NCBI GenBank assembly: GCA_002499865.1
Contig: DANL01000017.1
Span: 1-19,601 of the forward strand
From: Euryarchaeota archaeon UBA121
GTDB taxonomy: Archaea; Thermoplasmatota; Poseidoniia; Poseidoniales; Thalassarchaeaceae
Reading direction: 5' to 3'
Length of the DNA: 19,601 bases
Each line of letters opens with the position of its first letter. Within the stretch, counting starts at the first letter, position 1. Shown here piece by piece: positions 7,865 through 13,762 of this stretch. The notes under the pieces were generated by a model. It made no database searches. It was given only the letters and a program-made list of their open reading frames with translations, and was not told the origin of the DNA. The translations under genes and the position numbers were made by a program.

Positions 7865-8835
7865 ATGTCTCCAATTCTCGTAAGAATATTTTCCAATCCG
7901 TGATCATCTAGCAGACTTCTGACTTGATCCACTCCTTCTAGTCCTGATTCGAGACTATTGGGCACAATAGCCACACTAGTTCCCAGCATGCAAAGAAGTG
8001 CAACACCGCTATGATTCATACCCCCCTCCATCATAGCGTCCTCACACTTTCTTAGTACCTCAGAACGAGACTTTTCACTGGAAAGCCCACTCTCCACAGA
8101 GAATTTTCTAGAATTTACAAGAATATCGCTCCATATTGACTCATTCCACTTTTTATGAGTCAGGTCTTCAAGATTCTTACTCCCAGCAGCTGAGATTAAT
8201 CCCCTCCACTCTGGATTATCGATATACGATGAGGTATGCTTGCCCCCCTCCCTGTTCCAAGCCAATATTATTTCTGCCTTAGCAGTCCAACCCTCTGATT
8301 TCCCAGGGCCATTTTCTAGGAGATGGCCACTAAACGGAGAACCAGGAATTTTCCTTATCTCTACCCCTCCGGCTGATAAAGCGGTCACATCTCCCAAACC
8401 ACTGGATCTTTTACGATCTACTAGATGAGCAACCATTAGAGAACGCCTGTGTCCCTCTTCGTAAGGTATCCCAATCGCCCGCTGAATTGAATTACAGAAG
8501 GAAACCGAACCCGCGGCAGACATTCCAAAACCCTGACCAGTCGGTAAACCCAATTTGACAGTAGCTTCCCAGTCATACTCCATAACCTCAGGAACTCCAT
8601 CAGAGAGCAAACTCAATGCATCCTTATACAATCTAGAATCACCGATATAGTCAGTGAAGAAGACATCAAGATCACCATTTCCCTCTCTTCCTCTACAAAT
8701 AATCTCTACACCATCTTCCAGACATATTCCAACACCCCTGCTACCTTGATTAACAGGATCTGAAGCACTATCTTCAATGGTGAACATAAGAGTGACGTGT
8801 CCGCCACAATAACCTCGCCCAAGCAACTCCGGCAC
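7861..8835 (-). CDS. Pantoate kinase (GHMP kinase superfamily)
   Basis: Phosphorylates pantoate to 4-phosphopantoate with ATP, a step of the archaeal coenzyme A pathway that replaces the bacterial pantothenate route. The 324-residue chain shows the family blocks: GGHVTLMF near the N-terminus, DPVNQGSRGVGICL at 26-39, the GHMP glycine/serine loop LPTGQGFGMSAAG at 97-109, and SSGLGDVTALSAGGVEIR at 144-161. The usual APGH of this family is CGGH here. The GTG at 8835 is the first available start: no ATG, GTG or TTG lies in frame between it and the rpoD stop. No ribosome binding site is evident. An ATATATTA box about 29 bases upstream suggests a leaderless transcript. It is the last gene of the minus-strand run, 38 bases after rpoD. 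A mevalonate-pathway kinase is less likely given the GSRGVG and GLGDV blocks. Confidence 0.85.
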   Translation of the reverse strand: MPELLGRGYCGGHVTLMFTIEDSASDPVNQGSRGVGICLEDGVEIICRGREGNGDLDVFFTDYIGDSRLYKDALSLLSDGVPEVMEYDWEATVKLGLPTGQGFGMSAAGSVSFCNSIQRAIGIPYEEGHRRSLMVAHLVDRKRSSGLGDVTALSAGGVEIRKIPGSPFSGHLLENGPGKSEGWTAKAEIILAWNREGGKHTSSYIDNPEWRGLISAAGSKNLEDLTHKKWNESIWSDILVNSRKFSVESGLSSEKSRSEVLRKCEDAMMEGGMNHSGVALLCMLGTSVAIVPNSLESGLEGVDQVRSLLDDHGLENILTRIGDI

Positions 8836-8860
8836 GAATGTTCCGTATGCTATAGGGAAA

Positions 8861-8870
8861 TAATATATCC
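8861..8870 (-). promoter_or_regulatory. Putative TATA box of pantoate kinase
   Basis: On the minus strand GGATATATTA lies in the 38-base gap after rpoD. Its centre is about 29 bases from the GTG start, so transcription would begin at or a few bases before the start codon, as in leaderless archaeal mRNAs. This would give pantoate kinase its own promoter besides readthrough from the ribosomal operon. Confidence 0.45.
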
Positions 8871-8873
8871 CGC

Positions 8874-9761
8874 TCAGAGAACAGCCTTGAGATCGTCGTT
8901 GATACCGCCAAACCTTCCAGTAAGCTCCGCAATAGCCATTTCAAAGGCAACCTTGGGATTCATCGATCCATCAGTCTCGAAGGATAGTATGAACTCATTG
9001 GGTACGTCTTCCAAAACTACGGCCTCCTTGAAATCTCTTGACTCTTCGGTTCCAGAGCCAACGTGATTCAAGTCTTTTCTTAGCAGATCAACCTTATCGA
9101 CATCTTCCAGTTTACCATCCTTGTTGAAATCTCCTGCTTTGATGTTAAGTCCTAAGTCCCAGAGAATCTTTGCTCTGGACTTCGTATTAATAACTCCAAT
9201 CTGTCTTGGATTGAAGTTAACACCGCAAACAGGTGACCACTTCACATGGTCCCTACCTCTTCCCATAATTGCAGTGGCTGAAAACTCAATAATCTGCCCT
9301 TGGAATAGCTTAGTTATTGGTATAGATTGATACTTCTCGGGAATGAAACCCTCCTCCTCTCCTAGGAAATTAAGGTCACCAGCCGTTACCCATGTTCCTT
9401 CTTGAGAACCCTTCTTCTGACAGTAGTAAAGCATCGTACACAGGGCACATCCCCTGTCATCTTCTACCATTTCTGCACAGTTTGGGCACTCATCCTGAAA
9501 GTAGTACTGTTGATGGTTTGTAGGGATGGGAATCATTGCAAGTCTCTGTGCGATGACCTCATCTGGAAGTGGTCCGTCCGTCTCCCATACTTCTCCATCC
9601 TCCTCCTCAGTCTTCTTGATGAAACTCACAGTCTCGATAGCCATTTTTGGAGTATCTGACATCAAAGTCCTTCTTATCGAGTTAACAAAAGCTCGATCTG
9701 TTTCCTTCAAAAGAATCTTGATTTTCTCATCGTCCTCATAGAGAATTTCTGCATTAACCAT
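8874..9761 (-). CDS. rpoD: DNA-directed RNA polymerase subunit D (RpoD / Rpo3)
   Basis: Archaeal counterpart of bacterial alpha and eukaryotic Rpb3; with Rpo11 (L) it forms the assembly platform of RNA polymerase. The ATG at 9761 has GAGGTG (9769-9774) seven bases upstream, so I prefer it to the in-frame TTG at 9776; the protein is 295 residues. The dimerisation helix FVNSIRRTLMS is near the N-terminus. Five cysteines (about C92, C95, C105, C108, C114) precede VTAGDL, the position of the zinc loop of Rpb3. The segment where many archaeal D subunits bind an Fe-S cluster has no cysteines. Instead it holds GDFNKDGKLEDVD (about 210-222) followed by LLRKDL, a dockerin/EF-hand-like calcium loop. 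The C-terminal dimerisation part FILSFETDGSMNP is standard. It follows rps11 by 11 bases in the conserved archaeal order. Note that this is not bacterial sigma factor RpoD. Confidence 0.95.
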   Translation of the reverse strand: MVNAEILYEDDEKIKILLKETDRAFVNSIRRTLMSDTPKMAIETVSFIKKTEEEDGEVWETDGPLPDEVIAQRLAMIPIPTNHQQYYFQDECPNCAEMVEDDRGCALCTMLYYCQKKGSQEGTWVTAGDLNFLGEEEGFIPEKYQSIPITKLFQGQIIEFSATAIMGRGRDHVKWSPVCGVNFNPRQIGVINTKSRAKILWDLGLNIKAGDFNKDGKLEDVDKVDLLRKDLNHVGSGTEESRDFKEAVVLEDVPNEFILSFETDGSMNPKVAFEMAIAELTGRFGGINDDLKAVL

Positions 9762-9772
9762 ATTTTCACACC

Positions 9773-10153
9773 TCAAACACGCCTTCCACGGCGTCCTCCC
9801 TTAGATTTTGTACCATCGGTTGGTATGGGAGTGACATCTTCTATTCTGGTAACCTGCATTCCAGCCCTAGTTAATGCTCTGATAGCAGAGGTAGCACCAG
9901 GAGCGCTATGAGATTTGTTCCCCCCAGCTCCTCTGTACTTTACGATAACCTGATTGAAATCTTTCTCCGCAAGCATTTCAGCCATTCTTTCAGCTGCTCT
10001 CATGGACGCGAATGAACTAGATTTCTCAGAACCGCCCTTGGTTACCATACCTCCTGATACCTTACATATGGTCTCGGAACCAGTGAGATCAGTAGCAGTC
10101 ATCAACACATTGTTATGTGTGGTAAAGATATGCAGGATAGCCTTGTGGGACAT
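9773..10153 (-). CDS. rps11: 30S ribosomal protein S11
   Basis: Small-subunit protein of the platform that contacts 16S rRNA near the mRNA exit region. The 126-residue protein has the S11 blocks SGGMVTKGGSEKSS, YRGAGGNKSHSAPG and the terminal IPTDGTKSKGGRRGRR. The start is the ATG at 10153, not the preceding TTG: GGTGAT lies just upstream and this ATG overlaps the rps4 stop as TGATG, a one-base overlap that points to coupled translation. The next gene, rpoD, has its ribosome binding site overlapping the S11 stop. Length and spacing are typical of archaea. Confidence 0.97.
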   Translation of the reverse strand: MSHKAILHIFTTHNNVLMTATDLTGSETICKVSGGMVTKGGSEKSSSFASMRAAERMAEMLAEKDFNQVIVKYRGAGGNKSHSAPGATSAIRALTRAGMQVTRIEDVTPIPTDGTKSKGGRRGRRV

Positions 10154-10836
10154 CAATTATCACCTTCTGGAATAGTGTCCTGTACAGTAGGGGCCGTCGC
10201 CTCTCCAGCTTTGATATCTTCAACGAAGGTATCTGCAACCTTCACTGGTCCGCCGACAGTGTCCGCTTCTTCCTCGGATGTGTCTATAGTAGCCCTGATC
10301 TTTTCTAACTCCTGTCTAAAAGGATGATCGGGATTCTCATACTTGGAACCTGAAGTGTACCTGAGCATCTCTTCCTCTTCTCTGAGAACGTGATATCCGG
10401 GTACTGTCATCTTCTGATTTCCAATTGAAATATGTCCGTGGACTATCAGATTTCTAGCTGCCCTCATCGATGGTGCTAGCCCTTTGTAGTAGACTTGTGA
10501 CTGAAGCCTTCTAGCCAGCATCAGCTCCACATCAATCTGCAGAACGCTATCTAAAATCGAACCCTCGGAAAGAAGCCCCTTTCTAGTCAAGGAAGCCAGT
10601 AAGTCATCCTTCTCTCGGGCGTAGTGACCTTCGGATGTGTCTACTCTACCGATTAGCTTCATAGCTTGATTTCGATGTCTTCTGAGAGCGGATTTCTCTC
10701 TCCAAATCTCCCTCATTCCTCCAATTTTCTTGAGGCCATACTTGGCTTTCAGAGCGTGCTCTTCCTCTATTCTTGCTTGTTTCCATGGATGAGTAGGTGT
10801 CTGAGTCTTAGGTCTTGCAAATTTTGGATCGCCCAT
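10153..10836 (-). CDS. rps4: 30S ribosomal protein S4
   Basis: Primary 16S rRNA binding protein. The N-terminal archaeal/eukaryal form begins MGDPKFARPKTQTPTHPWK. The S4 RNA-binding domain covers roughly residues 107-155, with LARRLQSQVYYKGLA and ARNLIVHGHISIG. The 227-residue chain is longer than the roughly 170-190 I expect for archaeal S4. The excess is an acidic, low-complexity tail (about 184-227: SEEEADTV, TFVEDIKAGE, IPEGDN). The ATG at 10836 follows GAGGTGATT, which overlaps the rps13 stop; the stop overlaps the rps11 start by one base. The core call is certain; the tail's role is unknown. Confidence 0.97.
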   Translation of the reverse strand: MGDPKFARPKTQTPTHPWKQARIEEEHALKAKYGLKKIGGMREIWREKSALRRHRNQAMKLIGRVDTSEGHYAREKDDLLASLTRKGLLSEGSILDSVLQIDVELMLARRLQSQVYYKGLAPSMRAARNLIVHGHISIGNQKMTVPGYHVLREEEEMLRYTSGSKYENPDHPFRQELEKIRATIDTSEEEADTVGGPVKVADTFVEDIKAGEATAPTVQDTIPEGDN

Positions 10837-10845
10837 CTAATCACC

Positions 10846-11313
10846 TCACTTCTTCCTCTGGACACCAAGGGCGGAGCCCTTTCTTCCATTACTTCTAAGT
10901 CGCTGTCCTCTAACCTTGTGACCACTTCTATGCCTCATGCCTCGATAAGTCTTGATACCAGCCATCCTTGCAACATCATCATCCCTAGTCATCTTCACTT
11001 CTAGAGCTACAATATGAGCATCTTCATTAGTTTCTAGATCTCGTTGCCTGTTCATTAGCCACCAAGGCATCTCGGTAGCATAAGTTCCAATAGAATCTCT
11101 GAGTTTGTCCTGCTCTTCATCACTGAGATGTCCTCCTAGCTTGCTTCCATCTACTCCAGAGAGTCTGCAAATCATCTCTGCAGTCCTCATACCTATCCCC
11201 TTGATAGAGCATAGTCCGACGGATATCTTACGCAGACCGTCAACGTCTGTATCTGCAATTCTGATGATGTATGAGAAGTCGTCTCCTAGCTGTGTCTCAT
11301 CTGTTCCTGTCAT
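10846..11313 (-). CDS. rps13: 30S ribosomal protein S13
   Basis: Small-subunit head protein that contacts the 50S subunit and the P-site tRNA. The 155-residue chain has the S13 blocks LCSIKGIGMRTAEMIC, IGTYATEMPWWLMNRQRD and the basic tail YRGMRHRSGHKVRGQRLRS. I place the start at the ATG at 11313 because GGGAGGA (minus strand, 11326-11320) is ideally spaced before it; the in-frame GTG at 11334 lies upstream of that site. It is the first gene of the ribosomal run and has its own leader with a strong 34-base inverted repeat. The next gene, rps4, starts nine bases after the stop. Confidence 0.97.
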   Translation of the reverse strand: MTGTDETQLGDDFSYIIRIADTDVDGLRKISVGLCSIKGIGMRTAEMICRLSGVDGSKLGGHLSDEEQDKLRDSIGTYATEMPWWLMNRQRDLETNEDAHIVALEVKMTRDDDVARMAGIKTYRGMRHRSGHKVRGQRLRSNGRKGSALGVQRKK

Positions 11314-11335
11314 GTACGGTCCTCCCGCGTTCACC

Positions 11336-11369
11336 GGTCACCCAGTGGCTGTTAAGCATCCGGGCGACC
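11336..11369 (-). promoter_or_regulatory. 34-nt imperfect inverted repeat in the rps13 leader
   Basis: On the minus strand GGTCGCCC pairs with GGGTGACC over 8 positions (one G-U). Two further pairs follow, then a 2x2 internal loop and a GCT/AGC tip around a TAAC loop. It ends nine bases before the GGGAGGA ribosome binding site of rps13. If fully transcribed it would be a good candidate for a ribosomal-protein leader structure used in feedback control. If transcription starts near 11357, as a TATA-like box predicts, it would instead be a DNA palindrome over the start site. The pairing is seen; the role is inferred. Confidence 0.5.
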
Positions 11370-11378
11370 AACCATCCC

Positions 11379-11386
11379 TATTTGAA
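11379..11386 (-). promoter_or_regulatory. Putative TATA box of the rps13-rps4-rps11-rpoD operon
   Basis: TTCAAATA on the minus strand is the most A/T-rich element in the 95-base gap between the methyltransferase stop and rps13. Its centre (about 11383) predicts a start near 11357 and a leader of about 44 bases. AATCGATT (11385-11392) overlaps its upstream edge, where the BRE would be. Based on composition and spacing only. Confidence 0.3.
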
Positions 11387-11408
11387 TCGATTGGAAGGCC
11401 CGAAGGGA

Positions 11409-12713
11409 CTATTCTTCCATGCAAACAACATACATGGTGTAGTCTCCCGTGTCTCTCGATAGTTCAATATCCACCATGAATGATCTCGCACCTTCAATCT
11501 CTCTCATAGCCTTGTGAAGACGTCTCTGTAGCTTCGGATGGATTTCCGGATCTAGTGAGCATCTCAAAGTTACACTGCCTATTTCTAACCTGGCGAGCGA
11601 TGATGCGGTCTGTGAGATCGTATGCACTTCAGGAGGAGAAAGCTTGTGTTGTACAACACGACCACTGGAAATTATGAAGCCATTCACTTCCTGATCGTCA
11701 TTTAGTGGGTCCGTATGAATAAGCAGGGGCCTCCTTCCCTCGGTTCTAATCCATGAAAATCCACTTTCATCCGGTATCGCCTTTGAAATCCATTCATCCT
11801 GCAAACCACTCTCCAGAACCACTGGATCGACTATCGTTATCCAGGAATCAAATGGAGGAGGCTCACTAAGACTGACTCTTGAAACACTTGTGCTTTCTCC
11901 TTCAATCGATGACATTATTCTCTTAGTCCCCATCCTGATACATCTTCTGGAGTTGTCAGATGATAGCGATCCAACCCACATCGAAAGCCTATCCACTCTC
12001 CCCCCTCCTCTGCTCATCCACTCCCAAGTTCTTCCACATCCTGGGAATATCTTTTCCACAATCTCATCTATCATGGATCGTTGTTCTTCATCTAGCCTTG
12101 GAGAAAGGTCGAGGAGTATACACGGGCCACTCGGCCCCAACTCCAGATACTTCTTCCATGATGATAGTAAGGGCTCAATACTGGGCCTCATCTCATCAAT
12201 ATGATGATTCTGAGCATCTTTGGGCCTGGCAGGATCTAAATGTAGCATTGCAACAGGAGGATGGGCTCTTGTTCCTGCCTCTCTCAGACTCGACCAGAAC
12301 TCAGCCATCACTCCTTCTGAATCTGTACTGTCTCCGATAATTACTCTGTCCATGGTTCTCTGAATATCGTCTTTCTCTGCGACAGCAAACATATTCGCAG
12401 CACAAAGAACCGCTGCATTTCCATCTATCTCGACCCCAAGAGAAGGTCTTTTCAGGATATTTGAGTAAGCAATGAGTTGTATGCCTGATCCGGCAGCCGC
12501 ATCTAGGATAATCCCGGGCCCCAATGAATGAGGATCTATTTGTCCTGCGCGTGCAAGAGCTACGCCCCAAGGAGTAGATAGCCTACGCATTTGCTCGTTC
12601 ATGTGAAATGATGGCTCACCCTTCCTCGCGGATTTAGCAGCCACCCTCTTACCCGCCTCCTTGGTCACCGAAGCAGAGGGTCTTACGGATACATGTGAAC
12701 TATCTTCTGGCAT
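11409..12713 (-). CDS. Class I SAM-dependent methyltransferase with THUMP-like C-terminal domain
   Basis: A 434-residue Rossmann-fold methyltransferase. The N-terminus is basic (about 18-32). The SAM-binding glycine motif LDAAAGSG is at 70-77, with the acidic ribose-binding position in VEID (95-98). HLDPARP (158-164) and LLDLSPRLD (200-208) match, from memory, the PG_1098-like family in which a DPAR motif is followed by K/D-SP. The C-terminal half has VDPVVLESGL and LIHTDP, resembling the THUMP-like domain found in those proteins. RNA or ribosome modification is the natural guess, supported only by the fold and by its position before the ribosomal genes. It is not Trm1 by motif. It starts 17 bases after the FKBP-like gene, so the two are probably cotranscribed. 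Family fairly sure, substrate unknown. Confidence 0.7.
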   Translation of the reverse strand: MPEDSSHVSVRPSASVTKEAGKRVAAKSARKGEPSFHMNEQMRRLSTPWGVALARAGQIDPHSLGPGIILDAAAGSGIQLIAYSNILKRPSLGVEIDGNAAVLCAANMFAVAEKDDIQRTMDRVIIGDSTDSEGVMAEFWSSLREAGTRAHPPVAMLHLDPARPKDAQNHHIDEMRPSIEPLLSSWKKYLELGPSGPCILLDLSPRLDEEQRSMIDEIVEKIFPGCGRTWEWMSRGGGRVDRLSMWVGSLSSDNSRRCIRMGTKRIMSSIEGESTSVSRVSLSEPPPFDSWITIVDPVVLESGLQDEWISKAIPDESGFSWIRTEGRRPLLIHTDPLNDDQEVNGFIISSGRVVQHKLSPPEVHTISQTASSLARLEIGSVTLRCSLDPEIHPKLQRRLHKAMREIEGARSFMVDIELSRDTGDYTMYVVCMEE

Positions 12714-12730
12714 GGTTCGTCCCCGATATT

Positions 12731-13717
12731 CTACCCTGAAAGCGGTGCCCTTTCTAGATTGACCTCAAATCTCAACCAAACGTCCTGAAGCTCGTGACCA
12801 TCGCTATTGCCATAGCCTATTGGCGGAGGAAGCAGAGTGATATGACTAGTGCCACTCTGCACTCCGGGTATTAGTCCCCTGTCATCATCAATATCTAGCC
12901 CTATTGTAGACCATCCGAAGCCCTCAATTGACATCCACGGATCACCTGCATTCTCAGTCCATGTCCCACTATCCAGCTCCTCTCCCGTGTCTGCGTTCCA
13001 AACTGTATACTCGACCTCTACCCTATCTCCCTCTTCGATATGTATAGTCCTAGCTTCAGCTCCTTGGAAAATGGTAACATCCAATCTCACCTCAGCAGAA
13101 ATTAGAGAAACATGAGAAGCGATGACTGTTATCTCTCCTTCAGATACATCTTCAGTTAGTAAAACCTCCAGAATTACAGAATCCCCACTTGGCATCTCAT
13201 TGATTAGATATTGCGTATCTTCCGTCTCCGAGAAAAGAACATCAGCACCAGCAATTTCCAGTAGTAAATCTAGAGTCTGATTCCCCCTGTTGTAAACTAC
13301 AATAGAGGACGTATCGCCCTGTCCCTGATGCTCCCAATCGCATCTTAATTCTCCCGGATATAGGAATAAATCATCCTGAGAAGATAAGTTCTCAGGCCAT
13401 GTCCAATCGCCCTCCCGAGAATCGCATGTATCGAATAACATATCTACCTCCCAAGCCCATCTTCCATCCATCTCAATCATTGACTCATCGACAGATTCGA
13501 ACGACTCTTCTAAGTTATTCAAAAATTTATGAGCATCCAGACCAATCCATATAGATGAAAGCAGAATCACGATTATAGTTGAAATTGAAAGTAGAATTGA
13601 GATCCTCGGAACTACCATTTCATTGATGCCCAAGGGGACTGGTGGATGCTCAACTTCATCGGGAGTATCCGATATCCAAGACCTCGTCACGAATCTTTTG
13701 CCGAGCCCGACCATCAT
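12731..13717 (-). CDS. Membrane-anchored protein with FKBP-like C-terminal domain
   Basis: About 328 residues: a 36-residue cytoplasmic head, one membrane span (about 38-60, ISILLSISTIIVILLSSIWIG), then an acidic extracytoplasmic part. Beta-rich sequence (about 136-220) is followed by a domain (about 225-321) that reads like FKBP: GDRVEVEYTV, TGEELDSG, GLIPGVQSG, PPIGYGN, GHEL, WLRFEVNL. Residues matching FKBP12 D37, Y82 and F99 are present, but the tryptophan at the pocket floor is not, so prolyl isomerase activity is doubtful. C98 and C126 could form a disulfide. Start: the ATG at 13717 (or 13714), with no ribosome binding site but a TAAAAG box 26 bases upstream, fitting a leaderless mRNA; a TTG at 13720 also exists. 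It lies between the giant membrane protein and the methyltransferase. Confidence 0.65.
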   Translation of the reverse strand: MMVGLGKRFVTRSWISDTPDEVEHPPVPLGINEMVVPRISILLSISTIIVILLSSIWIGLDAHKFLNNLEESFESVDESMIEMDGRWAWEVDMLFDTCDSREGDWTWPENLSSQDDLFLYPGELRCDWEHQGQGDTSSIVVYNRGNQTLDLLLEIAGADVLFSETEDTQYLINEMPSGDSVILEVLLTEDVSEGEITVIASHVSLISAEVRLDVTIFQGAEARTIHIEEGDRVEVEYTVWNADTGEELDSGTWTENAGDPWMSIEGFGWSTIGLDIDDDRGLIPGVQSGTSHITLLPPPIGYGNSDGHELQDVWLRFEVNLERAPLSG

Positions 13718-13739
13718 CAACGTTGGCCCAGTTTGATCT

Positions 13740-13745
13740 CTTTTA
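13740..13745 (-). promoter_or_regulatory. Putative TATA box of the FKBP-like gene
   Basis: TAAAAG on the minus strand lies in the 45-base gap after the giant membrane protein gene. It is centred about 26 bases before the ATG at 13717, so the transcript would be leaderless, in agreement with the missing Shine-Dalgarno site. Confidence 0.35.
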
Positions 13746-13762
13746 CTCTGATTATCTCACTC

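Noticed and set aside
11314..11334. GTG at 11334 as the rps13 start.
   Set aside because: It lies upstream of the strong GGGAGGA site, which is well spaced for the ATG at 11313.
11409..12713. Reading the methyltransferase as Trm1 (tRNA guanine-26 dimethyltransferase).
   Set aside because: The DPARP and LSPRLD blocks and the C-terminal VDPVVLESGL do not fit Trm1; the PG_1098/THUMP-like family fits better.
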